Source of the DNA: Isochrysis galbana
Taxonomy: Eukaryota > Haptophyta > Isochrysidales > Isochrysidaceae
Assembly (NCBI GenBank): GCA_018136815.1
Contig: CM030933.1
Coordinates: 620,001-684,000, forward strand
DNA length: 64,000 nucleotides
Direction of reading: 5' to 3'
Shown here: positions 1 to 10,400 of the stretch, in pieces
Position numbering within the stretch: the first letter of the stretch is position 1
How the letters are laid out: every line of letters starts with the position of its first letter
Program-made: the position numbers and the translations under genes
Notes under the pieces: model-generated
The model's database searches: none
Told to the model about the DNA's origin: nothing
What the model saw: only the letters and a program-made list of their open reading frames with translations

Positions 1-2
1 AA

Positions 3-45
3 GGACATTTGATGGCTCCATTCGATTGATGTCCCATAATTGACG
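3..45 (+). repeat. 43-bp dispersed direct repeat, copy 1
   Basis: These 43 bases, beginning GGACATTTGATGG and ending ATAATTGACG, recur without mismatch at 29318-29360 on the same strand. Flanking sequence differs on both sides, so this is a short conserved block of a dispersed element and not a long duplication. What the element is cannot be told from two copies. Confidence 0.9.
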
Positions 46-726
46 GCTTCCACTAGCTCGCTAGCTAGCCTCGTCCCCACTCTCCGACGCCACGCGTCGC
101 AATCCTCCGACCGTAAGTCTACCTCATCGCTCGTAGCGCTCGATGGCAGACACTGTCAGACCCGACTCTTACTATGACCTTTCAGACATCTTCCCGCCAG
201 CAACAATCAACGAACCTTCCACGACCGCGTCAGCTGCCGGCTCGATCGAACGGCCCTCTGCCTATGAGCCTGTAGTCATCGCATGTTCGACATTCTCGTT
301 CCCGTTCCCGTTCTCGTCCCTCGTTCTCAACACCCCATCAGTACCAACCAAACCTCCCCCTTAGCCTCAGCCTCAGCCTATCCATCGCCAATCGCCCAGC
401 CATGTCCGCTCCGTCCTCGCGCTCGCGCTCGCCCAAGCCCCCGTCCTCCCGCCTTCCTCTGCTGAGGAGGTGGTCAAGCAAGCCCGTCATTCCATAATCA
501 CTCTCCGCCGTTCCCGCCGCGCCTCCCGCCGATTGTTTCCCTTCCGTTTCCTCGCATATCGGGCCAGTGGTCATGCTCGATCCGTCATAGCATAAGTGCA
601 TAAGTGCTCGTTGCTCGGTGCTCGGTGCGCACGGCAGCGCGCCACGCGCAGGGCAGGTCGTTTGCCTTCATTTGGTACCCCTCGTTTCCAAATACGCGAT
701 GCGCCGGTACAAAAAAATCGTCTAGA
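46..726. other. no recognised gene; short ORF of doubtful value
   Basis: The only reading frame of note starts at an ATG at 143 and runs 73 codons to 364 (begins MADTVRPDSYYD). It is rich in Ser, Pro and Thr and I recognise nothing in it. Because a repeat block lies about 100 bp upstream, it may be debris of a mobile element. I see no RNA gene or other signal. Confidence 0.3.
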
Positions 727-1032
727 ATGGAAGTGCGAGTAGCCAAAAATGAAACCCGCTGGCCGCTGGCCTTCGGCACACTCTCCGTCACGCAGTCCAA
801 CCCGCTCAAGGCGTGCCCCTTCGACCTCCACCTCTGGATCCCCACCGCGGCCAGCGACGCCGAGGAGTGCGTCGGCGTGCGCTACGCCACCATCGCCAAC
901 GGAGACACCGGACTGTACAGCGGGAAGAAGGCCTGCGCCTACGACGCGCTCCACACACCGCCGCCACCTCTCTGGCCCCCACCGGCGCTTCCCGCGCCAC
1001 CGGTCGCCCCACCGGCGCGCGCACGCCACTAG
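727..1032 (+). CDS. hypothetical ORF, possibly partial
   Basis: An ATG at 727 opens 101 codons ending at 1032. Residues 10-80 look protein-like (for example LKACPFDLHLWIP and GVRYATIANGDTG), with mixed hydrophobic and charged residues and strongly GC-ending codons like the real exons of this window. The C-terminal 30 residues degenerate into Pro/Ala and look like read-through. I do not recognise a family. It may be one exon of a longer gene or a fragment; no clear splice donor or acceptor was found. Confidence 0.25.
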   Translation: MEVRVAKNETRWPLAFGTLSVTQSNPLKACPFDLHLWIPTAASDAEECVGVRYATIANGDTGLYSGKKACAYDALHTPPPPLWPPPALPAPPVAPPARARH

Positions 1033-1062
1033 CCACCGGCCAGCTGCTACAAACACGGCGGC

Positions 1063-1190
1063 CAAACAGGCAAACAGGAGGGGGTTTGAAACACGGCAAA
1101 ACACGGCTGTGTTGCTGTGTTTGGCTTTTGAAAAGGCTTTTGGCTTTTGTAGAAACACGGTAAACACGTGTTTCCCAGCTAGGGTTGTGG
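1063..1190 (+). repeat. AAACACGG-rich repeat, inverted partner at 27.2 kb
   Basis: The stretch is built from short AAACACGG / CTGTGTTT words and contains TTTGTAGAAACACGG followed by GTTTCCCAGCTAGG. At 27165-27262 the same words appear as CCTAGCTGGGAAACACAG and TTTCGTAGAAACACAG. The CCTAGCTGGGAAAC junction is in inverted orientation relative to this copy. The internal word order is itself partly palindromic, so a hairpin-forming element end is likely. Confidence 0.6.
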
Positions 1191-1479
1191 CACCCTGGTC
1201 CCCTAGCCCCTAGCCGCCAGTGTTTATAGCCGGGATCTCCAAGATATCTTTTCTGGCTCTGACGTCAGTCCCGATGCCATCGAGCTCCACGGAGTTGGAC
1301 ATGGCGGCAGCCTTCAGTCTCGGTCAGCGCGCGCTCAGGAAAAATGGCTGGGCGCCGAGTACTAAACAAATACACTACTATAAAACTCAGAGATGGAGAC
1401 GTCGCGAGTTTCGAGAGTCGAGAGGAGAGAGTGAACACAAGAAGGACGACGGCTCGCTCGTCCGCTGCGCCCAAGCAAG

Positions 1480-1744
1480 ATCTCTTCTCCCTCTTCTTCC
1501 CTCACTTCATAATAACCTGCCGATGCTCCCCCTTCCCCGTCGTCCTCTCCTCTCTCTCTCTCTCTTCCTCTCTCCTCACTCCCATCTAGTATATCTCTCT
1601 CTTCGATCCCTCTCTTTTACCGCTCGCTCCGTCCTACCCTCTCCCTCTTCCTCTCCTCTCGCTCCCCTTCCCTTCCCTTCCCGCCCCGCCCCGCCCACCC
1701 CCTCTCCCTCCCTCTTCCACCCCTCCCTCCCTCTCCCTCTCTCC
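1480..1744 (+). promoter_or_regulatory. CT-rich leader before the helicase gene
   Basis: About 260 bases are nearly pure C and T on the sense strand, directly before the ATG at 1745 (context CTCTCCATGGCG). The helicase reading frame stays open across it, but the composition is that of a 5' untranslated leader or core promoter. CT-rich sense-strand tracts also precede the starts at 20361, 26757 and 43863. Function is inferred from position only. Confidence 0.45.
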
Positions 1745-4700
1745 ATGGCGGGTGGCCCGCTGGCTCGCTCGGCGCTCTGGCTGGCGTGTCTTATGGTCGT
1801 GAACGGCCTGAAGGGCTCACGGCTGGGCATCGTGCGCTGCTGCGCCCCGCTCGTTGCCCAGCTGCGCCAGCAGGCCGCTGCCGGAGCATCGGCGCTCTCG
1901 CTGCTTCCGCAGTGCTTCCCGTTTGAGCTCGACCAGTTCCAGCTCGACGCGATGAACGCGCTGCATGAGGGGAGCTCGGTGGTTCTCTCCGCGCCCACCG
2001 GCTCGGGCAAGACGGCCGTGGCTGAGATTGGGCTCTACGCTGCGCTCGCGAGGGGAGAGCGAGCTATCTACACTACGCCGCTCAAGGCGCTCTCCAACCA
2101 AAAGTTTGGAGACCTGCAGCGCATTCTCGGGCGTGAGGCGGTCGGGCTCCTCACAGGTGACTCGCAGGTCAACCGCGACGCGGACGTCTTGGTGATGACG
2201 ACAGAGGTGTATCGTAACATGCTGCTTGAGCAGGAGCAGATGATCTTCGGCAGCGGCAGCGGGCGAGTGGGCGTGGTGATCCTTGATGAGTTCCACTACA
2301 TGAATGACCGCTCTCGCGGCACAGTCTGGGAGGAGTGCTGCATCCTATCACCTCCGAGCGCCAAGCTGGTTGCGCTCTCGGCGACGATGGCCAACGCTCG
2401 GCGCGTGACGCAGTGGCTCGATGATATCCATGGCCCAACCACGCTCATTGAGACGGACTTCCGGCCAGTGCCGTTGCGTTACCATTATGCTGACGACCTG
2501 GGACTGGCACGCCTATTCACTTCGCCCAACGCAGGTCCGGGCGCAGGCGGCGCCCGCAGCCCGCGCGCATGGAAGCTCAATGCCGCATTGATCCCCGAGC
2601 GTCGCATGGCGGAACGGGAACGCTTGTATGGTGTGCGATCAGACTCTTCGGACGAGTTTGGGCGCGACACGAACCAGCGCAGCGGGCGTGGCGGCAAGAG
2701 TTTCAAGTGGTCTCGTCGCAAGTCGGACGATGGGGCAGCGCGGGGTGGAGCGGATGGCCAATATGGCGGGGGCCGCACTAGTCGCCAGCGCCGACCTGAC
2801 TCAAGGCAGCAGGCACGCTCAGAGGTGCCGTCGATGCCCATGCTGCTCCGGGATTTGGCACGACGGAAGATGCTTCCGGCGATTGTGTTCATCTTCTCTC
2901 GAGCAGGCTGCGACTCGGCAGCCGAGGCGGCGGCCAAGATGCGTTCGTCACTAGTTAGTAGGTCGGAGCAAGAAGCGATCGACGAGCACATTGCCTCGTT
3001 CAAAGCAGCAAATGGTGTACTTCTCGGCTCTCTAGAACCACGCAGGTGAGACAGGCTGAACACGCATTGTCTGTGCCACGCGCCTGCGAGTGTCCCTTCG
3101 TGTTCGACACATCGACCTGAACGTTTCTCAGATTCGAGCTTTTGCGTCTAGGCATCGCCTCTCACCATGCTGGCATGTTACCTTTGGAGAAGAGCCTGGT
3201 CGAACAGCTCTTCCAACGCAATCTTCTCAAGGCGAGTGCATCCGGGCGCCCTCAACCCGCCTCCGCGCTTCTCGCGAAATTACCACGCACGCGCAGTGGA
3301 GGTGAGGGGTGCCTTCAGTGCAAGTCTGGCATCCTCTTGTACCCAAATGTAGCGCAGGTGGTATTCTCCACCGAGACCCTGGCTGCGGGTATCAACATGC
3401 CTGCCCGCACAACGGTCGTGACAGTGCTGTCCAAGAGGGGTGACCGAGGAATCGAGGCCCTCTCCGCCTCCTCTCTATTGCAGATGGCCGGGCGCGCTGG
3501 TCGTCGGTGCGGATACGCTCCTGCCGCGCAGCCTCATTCCTAAAACAGCCTGCTTTTGCCCGGCCCCGCCTCCCACGCACGCTGCGTTGCCAAGGCTCGT
3601 CCGGTTAACCTTTCGGGACACTGTTCTTCCCGCCAGGGGACAAGACGATCTAGGCAACGTTGTCATTTGTCGCTCGGCTTTTGAGGCGGCGCCCGAGGCG
3701 GCATCGTTGCTACGCCGGCCGCCGGACGCCATTGGGTCTCATTTCTGCGTCTCTTACGGCTCGGCTCTCAAAATGCGTCGCGTGCGACCGCTTCACGAAT
3801 GCGAGCAGCTGCTCCGGCGATCCTTCGGAGCATACCTTGCGCGCTTTGCTGCCGAGGCCGCTTCTTCACGGCTTGATCAGGTCCGTGCTGAGCGCGCAAG
3901 GTTGGCTGCGCTGCTCGCCGCGCACCCCTCGGAGCAAATCGTCGCGTACGCCAAGCTTGGCGGCAGGCTACGTGCCGAGCAACGTTCACTCGAATACCTG
4001 CGCGAGCAAGAGGCTCAAGCGGATGCGGAGCTTGTGGCTGCGCTTCTTGCTTTTGTGCCGAAGGGCACGCCGGCGATGACGGCCGATGGAGCTGTTGCCA
4101 TCATAGCGGACGACGCACCCGCGCCCCTCATCCGCAAGATGCGCTACCAGGCCGCCGGGGATTCTCGAGGCAACAAGCGCAACAGCGGTGGGGGGAGCGA
4201 CGGCGAGATCACGCTATTGCTTGTGGAGGATGGTACGTTTCGCTGTGCTAGAGTGGAGCACATCTCGGCATTGTACCCGGAAGAGCCAGCTGCCCTCTCA
4301 CTAGAGGCACAACGGCTCATCGCGGACGCTACCCCGCCGCTCGCTGAGTGGGTTCCACAACCCGACGGCTCATGGAGTGCAAGGCCTTGGGGCGTGGAGA
4401 AAGGGGGCGCTCGTGCGAGGTCGGGTGCGCTAGCGAACGGCGAAGATCCGGCAAGCGGCGTTTCTGATTGTGCACGACAGGCGTCATTCGACGCTGCGCG
4501 GGCTCTCGACCTCGAGGCACTCCGGTCACTCGTGCCTTCCCTCCCTCAGCTGCAACCGTCGTCCGCAGTGCTGAGGCAGCTTGCGCGTGTGGAGCGGGTT
4601 GAGGCGCAGATCGTGGCAAACCCTCTTCATTTAGAGCCTCAGCGTGACGAGATCCTTGAGGCTGCAGAAAGGTTAGAAGCTCTACAAGTCGAGGAGGCCA

Positions 4701-6099
4701 AACTCATTCGAAAGGCCGGCAGAGCAGCGGCAGGAGAGGAGGATGCACGGAGGCACGCGCATGACAGCCAAGAAACAAACGAGCTTGATCTGGGTGCGCT
4801 TCTTGGTCGCCAACCCGCCGCCCGAACCTCTAGTGGTGGTGATGAGGAGGATGTCCTGACACAATTCCGGGCCGTTGGGGAAGTGCTGCGGCAATATGGT
4901 GCGCTCGACGGCACCTCTGAAGACGGCTGGACGACGACGGACTTCGGCAAGCTTGTTGCTTCGCTTTCTGGCGAGAATGAGCTCTGGCTAGCGATTGTGC
5001 TGATGGAGGTAAATGGACTGAACGGGCACCATGAGTTGGAAAGTGAGGCGGGGTAGAGGGCCGAGTAGGCGCAATCGGCGATTTACCGCCTCGCACGCCT
5101 CAAGGGTGCGAGCATGAAACAGCTAGAGCATCGCACCGAGCGAGTGGTGACTCGGTGTTCGACCGGCTCCATGGCTAGGAGTGAGTTATTGTGGCGGCAA
5201 CACGCTCGTTTGACATGTAAGCGCTGCTAACCCGCCGCTTCTGCACGATCTAATGAGTCATCCTCCCAAATGGCTTAGGTTGCCGGTGGGGGTGAGCTCA
5301 GCCCCTCCCAGCTCGCTGCTGTTCTCGCCGCCACCCTCGATGAGCGGCTTCGGCCGAACACCTTTGTTTCGACCGTTCCATCAGAACAGGTGATTCGTCA
5401 GATATTCTGCAAACCCAAGTATTCGCCATGATTGCGCAGGGTCGTTTCGCGTGATTTGGCCAATCCCGCGTCCCTTGTGCACCGAGGCAGGTCTACCATA
5501 CCATCGAGATCCTGTCTGACCGTGCATCCACGCTGCAGGCGGCTCAATTTGAGGCGGGGCTGGCCTTCCCAGTTGGGCTTGAGGCTGGTGTGTGTGGGCT
5601 GGTCGAGGCGTGGGCAGAAGGTATGGATTGGGGTATGCTCGTCGGCTCGACCTCGCTAGACCTTGGTGACATATACCGTCTCCTTCGAAGATCAGTAGAT
5701 CTATTGAAGCAGGTGACCTCGGCGACTCGTGCCGTTTGATGCGTAGGGCAATGCTTGTTCTACACCCCTAAGCGATGCCAACCAATCTGCATCGACTCAT
5801 TGCTGCAATGATTATGGGCCGAACACAGCCCGGTAGCTCACTCGCGCTTGCTCGCGGCACTTCATGAGTCTCAGCCTGATTCGTCCATCAATGCTACCTA
5901 GGTGTCAAATGTGCCCTACGTCTCCGAGGATGCCAAGGCATGTGCTCGCGCAGCAGTACGAGCGATGGACCGCTATCCGATTGCAGATGACGTGCTGATG
6001 GCAATGCCAGAAGATGTGGCGAGCAATGGAGTCCCAGAGGTGAGCCTAATCTCCAAGTCATTTACTACGGACGATGAGCTGCAGGCTCGGACTGCTTGA
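1745..6099 (+). CDS. ISE2: ISE2/Ski2-like DExH RNA helicase
   Basis: Seven exons can be joined by motif continuity: 1745-3045, 3132-3231, 3358-3506, 3637-5008, 5279-5389, 5491-5712 and 5902-6099, giving 1150 residues, close to plant ISE2. Seen are the Q-like motif near 60, Walker A APTGSGKT (83-90), DEFH (181-184), SAT (212-214), then across introns 1 and 2 GIASHHAGMLPLEKSL and FSTETLAAGINMPART, and QMAGRAGRRG across intron 3. The C-terminal DSHCT-like part is recovered in exons 5-7 (SPSQLAAVLAATLDERLRP, LRRSVDLLKQ, AVRAMDRYPI). A low-complexity Arg/Ser/Gly insert follows the first RecA domain (about 255-365). In plants ISE2 is a plastid RNA helicase needed for RNA processing and plasmodesmata; Ski2 and Mtr4 are its cytosolic and nuclear relatives. 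The N-terminus has a hydrophobic segment (SALWLACLMVV), compatible with a signal or transit peptide. The last exon could be spliced once more at 6039. Confidence 0.88.
3232..3357 (+). other. GC-AG intron, in frame and stop-free
   Basis: Protein continuity (LFQRNLLK then VVFSTETLAAG) requires removal of 126 bases that start AAG|GCGAGT and end GCGCAG|GTG. The donor is GC, not GT. The length is a multiple of three and contains no stop, so retention would insert 42 residues inside the second RecA domain. Confidence 0.75.
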
Positions 6100-6714
6100 T
6101 GGGACGGTCCTCATTTTGTCCTCGGCCCGAGGACTTTTTTGTTGGGCATGCTTACGAGCGTGGACGGTCGAGGATACGCCACCATCTTGTGCTAGGGCGG
6201 GCTTGCACTTCCAAGCCATCTCGCCCAATTCTGCCGTTTGCGTACGAGTACACGCTTCCTCCATACGCTACGACGGCTGTCTGGCCGCGTAAATACCGAA
6301 CACTCGGCGGTCAAATGTTGCTTGCTTTCCTCATCCTTAACTTTGTGATCATGTGACTCACTTCCCACTACACTACGACGTAGGCACCACCACCACCCCA
6401 CCACCTGCGCCGGTTCGTCTCTGGGCATGTCTAGTGGGTGCTTCGGCCGTGCTTACTTTTGTCTACTTTGTGTAAACTCAATGTGTTGTGGGCAGGGCGA
6501 GATCACGAGCAGCTTCCGCGCTCGAAACGGGGGGAGATCGCAACCCCTTCTCTCCTTCCCTGTAGGTGTCGCCCTGGCGTTTTGGCCCTTTGGGAGAAAG
6601 GCGTTAGCTTGTATCCCTCCCCCCCACCTATGGCCCGCGGTCACTCACGCTTTTTAACCGCTATTTTCCACACCTCCTGGGTGTCCAAGGATTTTTCAGG
6701 GACCCCCGTAACCT
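6100..6714. other. intergenic, nothing recognised
   Basis: Sequence downstream of the helicase gene. Reading frames are short and of ordinary composition. No repeat shared with other parts of the window was noticed except at its right border, where a retroelement relic begins. Confidence 0.5.
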
Positions 6715-6905
6715 GCCCCCCCTACCACGTAGTATCTCCTGAACTTCCTCCTGATTTCGTGGTAAGTCGTTGCCGTGTCATGTTCGAGCTGAGTGGGGTT
6801 GTCCCAGTTTTTTGTACGGTAAATTTCGGCTATGTTGGCTTTCCATTTGCGGGCTTTGAGCTGCGAGAAGAATTCTTTGGAGTGAAGATCCTCCCGGCGG
6901 AGTTG
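6715..6905 (-). pseudogene. LINE ORF2 relic (linker between endonuclease and RT)
   Basis: Read on the minus strand, about 60 codons from 6905 give QLRREDLHSKEFFSQLKAR, then KWKANIAEIYRT and TTYHEIRRKFRRYYV. These match QLRREDLHSKEFFAQLKSR, KWKASVAELYRT and TDKEIRREFRKYYV in the LINE part of the ORF at 46196-49378. The frame is intact over this short piece but is lost beyond it on both sides, with stops in all frames. It is a dead fragment of the same non-LTR family, diverged by roughly a quarter of residues. Confidence 0.8.
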
Positions 6906-8621
6906 TCTATATCTATATTGTGGGAGATGCTTTATTTAGCGGGGGCTTGCTTCTCTCGTCAGCTAGTACACGCTGTGTGCTGGCAATGCATGCCTACGCC
7001 GTTAGCTTTTCGTCGGGGTCTTTTTGTGCAAATGCAAGCAAGGCAAATGTTCAGTCACCCTTGCTTGCGACCTTGAGCTCCAGGGTGAATTGTATCATCG
7101 ATCAGCTCGATCGCCTGCGCACGGATCATCAGAGGGTGCAACTTGAGGTTTCCTTTTTTTTACCCCCCCCCCCCATTGCCATTTTCATTTTCTACACCTT
7201 ATACAATTCTAACCCTAAGCTTTGCCTCATTGGCCATATCACCACCCCCAAAAACCCAAAAATGTGTCCCTAGATGCAAACGCTTATGGGTCCAATTGTT
7301 GCAGACGGTTCGCTGCTTGTTACGGGACGAGGGGGTCGACCGCGCGAGTTGATTTCAAATAATAAAGGATTCATTTTCATGTTTATCATCGTGATATTAT
7401 CTACGCTATTTCTAGGCGGGAAGCATTGCGTAAAGCATTACTTTGGATGTCGTCAGAGGTTTTACCCGAACCCCTACAAAGTCTTTCCGCATCTTGAGAT
7501 GCTCGCTAACAACGAACAACTTTGCACTCATTGATAGAGAGTTTCTTGGCAGCGAGTACACAACTTATGCTCGCCACTGCCCTCCATCCATCCTCCCGCC
7601 ATTGAGGTGGATCAGCGCCCGTCCAACCCGCCAATCCCCAAAACACCGTGCCTTCCGCCGCCTACCTTCCGTACCTTCCGGTTCCCTCCGTCCCATCCGT
7701 AACCTCCAGTCCGTCAGAGTGAATGTGTGTGCGTGCAGTGCAGGTGCCTGCTTATTTTTTCCGATAACATGGGTGGTGTGCCCCACCACTTGATCAATTT
7801 TGGCTCTCAACTTGCAATCCCACGCGAGCACGATCAACAGCCACCTTGGCGGGCTACTGGCCGCCCAGCGCGCCCCGTTCACCGTGTCTTCACCTGCACC
7901 TGCAGTTCCTGCACTCTCACCTTCACCTGCACCTTCACTGAAGAAAAAACTTCGGACCAGCACCTTCACAATTGGAATTTTTTTATTGGAAGCGTACCAA
8001 TTGCCTGGATGGGGTTCTGCGCGTAGGAGCGCGTAGGCAAGTTGGTGTCATCCTCCTCAGGTTGGGGCTGGAAGTGGTGTGGTGTGGGGCTGGCAGCCAT
8101 GCTGCGTGGGCAGGTGAAGCAGAAATCGGCCGAGTGCGGTGGCATGAAACGCCGGTGAGACCGCGCCGACTGGTGTCCATTGTAGCCTCTGCGAGCGTTA
8201 CCCCACCGCTCCCGGGGGTCGCCCCATGGCCGCACGCTGCTGGGCTCGCTCCCTGGGTCTCCCGTGTGCTATGCTGTGTCCCAAGCTCCTTTTGCCCCTT
8301 ATGCTCCGCCCCTCGTATGCTCCAGTGGCCCCCCATGGGCCCCGTTCTCCCCTTTGGTCTCAACATCGATCATTGTCACCAGCCACAGCCATAACCAGTC
8401 CACTGCCCCAATCACACGCCTCAATGTGCACCGCGGTTTCTTTGACACGAAATTTCAGATCTCCACAACTTGATCGTCAGCTGCGCATGCTATGCACGCG
8501 TGCTCGGTATCACTTGCAGATGGTCAATGTCTTCGCATCACACGGAGCATGGCATCGCATCTCGTGCCGCGAACTACACCCATTGACCATTAGCAGCTCA
8601 CGCAGTCTCCAGAACCATTGT
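6906..8621. other. intergenic, nothing recognised
   Basis: No reading frame here shows a family I know. A run of about 12 C lies near 7160-7175 next to T-rich sequence. Decayed LINE sequence may continue to about 7140, because the relic at 6715-6905 would be expected to have upstream coding sequence here, but I cannot align it. The 3' part lies downstream of the convergently placed EF-hand/ankyrin gene. Confidence 0.45.
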
Positions 8622-10250
8622 TCAGCGCACAGTAAGCTTTTCGAGAGCATCCAACATGTCCTTGGAGTTGCGCCGGCCAGCCTTGCCCGCAAGTTTCGCG
8701 GGCGTGTTGCCGTACGCGTCAGTGAGGGGGTGCGCTCCGTGGTCGATGAGAACGCGTGTCATGTTCTCATTCTCGCTGAAGGCGGCGATATGGAGAGGTG
8801 TGCGGCCATTGCGATCCGGCACATCGACCAGATGTGTCCTGTCAACCTTGGTGTGGCTGAGCATGGCGATGATCGCGGCCTCCGACTTGGTGGCCACGGC
8901 CAAGTGCAGCGCGGTGCCTCCGTTGCTCGACTCCATCATCGCATCAGCGCCAAGGTCAAGCAGCTCGTTCACGATTTCCGGGTGGTTGTACTCAGCAGCG
9001 AGCATGAGCGGTGTCTTGCCCTGTTTGTCCTGCCAGTTGAGATCATCGTGCAGCTTGGGCGTGATGGACAGCAATGAGCGCGTCTGTCGGAGGAGTCCAC
9101 CGCGCGCCAGCTTGTGCAATGGCATCTCGCCCTTCTCGTCCTCAATGCGCACGTCCAATGTCGTCGACTCGAGCATGGAGTCGATTTTTTCAGCGTCCTC
9201 TGTAGAGGGAGGCGGAACCATAGCAGTCAGGTGCAAGCAGTACGGCCGGTCGCCGTGTCAGTCCACGTGCATCTGCGTTGTCCAGTGGGCCTGCTTGATG
9301 CAACGCACGTCGGTCTGACAGCTGAAGCCATGGGCACCCGAGTGAGCGAGCGACACAGCCAGCGGGCCAGGATTGCGGGACTGCGGCGGAGTCACTCACT
9401 GAATTCACATGCGTCTAGGAAGGAGGCGTTCTCATCAAGGTGCAGCTCTGCCCGGATTACTGACGCCATCTTGATCGTCGTAACGCCAGCAGCCTTGCGC
9501 TCCGCTTCGGTGACGAGTGATGGGCCATATCCGAGGCCACGACTGTTGCGGCGGTTGGTGGTTTCCGCGGACTTGGGTGGATTGCGCTTCAATTCCGCAT
9601 CACGCTGCATCTCCGCAAGCTTTGATTGCACCTGTATCGCGTACACGTAGGCGGGTGGTGAGTAGAGCACGATCATCAGCAACCTATCAAGTGGCCAGAA
9701 GTTTTGAGAGCAGGCGGGAGTGCAGCCTCAGACGTTGGGGTGGCGGCACGCACCTCAAGGAGCTCAAGGATCTTCTCGTCGGTCATCCCCTCGTCCGTCA
9801 GGTCGACGAGGTCGTAGCCATAGTGCCGGGCGAGCTCCTCGAGGGAGAGCTCTCCATCCCGGTTCTCGTCGAGGCTCGACCACACCTGCTGGAACTCGTG
9901 CTCTGAGATGTGGGGGAAGACTTGGAGGTAGACGTCCTTGAACTCGTGCTGCGTGGAGGGTAGGATAGAGGCAGAGGTTAGTCCGCCGCCGGGCACCGGC
10001 GCGCAGGAAGGTCAGGGTGGCTCTGCGCAGAGAGGCAGGGAGCGAGAGGGGGGGGGCGCCTTGCCTTCCCCCTGGTTGCTCTGGCTGGCTCGCCCTCGCT
10101 CTGGGTGTGTGTGTGTGTGGGGGGGGGGGGGGGCGGAGAGGGCGTGAGCAGCCTGTTGAGCGCAGCAGCGCGCACCTCATGCACCACGCCGTCTCCGTTC
10201 CGGTCAAGCAGCTGGATGATCTCCCTCAAGTCAGCCTCGCTGATGGACAT
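8622..10250 (-). CDS. EF-hand and ankyrin-repeat protein
   Basis: Four exons on the minus strand, 10176-10250, 9754-9948, 9400-9631 and 8622-9199, join in frame to 359 residues. Exon 1 begins MSISEADLREII and carries an EF loop DRNGDGVVHE that is completed across the intron. Exon 2 carries a second EF loop DENRDGELSLEEL. Exon 3 is a basic linker. Exon 4 has at least four ankyrin units (GEMPLHKLA, GKTPLMLAAEYNHPEIVNEL, GGTALHLAVATKSEAAI, GRTPLHIAAFSENENMTRVL) and ends soon after GNTPAKLAGKAG. EF-hands bind calcium and ankyrin repeats bind protein partners, so a calcium-responsive adaptor is a reasonable inference; no catalytic domain is present. Splice borders are canonical (CATGAG|GT, CAG|CACGAG, GAG|GTGCG, CAG|GTGCA, TTCA|GTGAGT, CAG|AGGAC). 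The two EF-hands may form one lobe. Confidence 0.82.
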
Positions 10251-10400
10251 GGCGCCCTCTCCCCCGCTCTCTCTCTCTCTCTCTCTCCCTCCCCCCCCTC
10301 TCTCTCCCCCCCCCCTCTCCTTTCTCTCTCCCCCCCCCACCCACCCACCAATTCTCCCCTCTCCTCTCTCCTCTCTCTCAACCCTTCTCCCTCTGCTTCA
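10251..10400 (+). repeat. CT/C-rich low-complexity tract
   Basis: Almost pure pyrimidine on the plus strand with CT dinucleotide runs and blocks of eight or more C, immediately upstream of the minus-strand ATG at 10250. On the sense strand of that gene it reads as a GA/G-rich leader. Confidence 0.7.

Noticed and set aside
6438..7076. Plus-strand 212-codon ORF as a gene
   Set aside because: It is antisense to the LINE relic at 6715-6905, has Cys/Phe-rich random composition and no splice or family support.
8656..9318. Plus-strand 220-codon ORF
   Set aside because: Antisense of the ankyrin exon; its apparent quality comes from codon symmetry at high GC.
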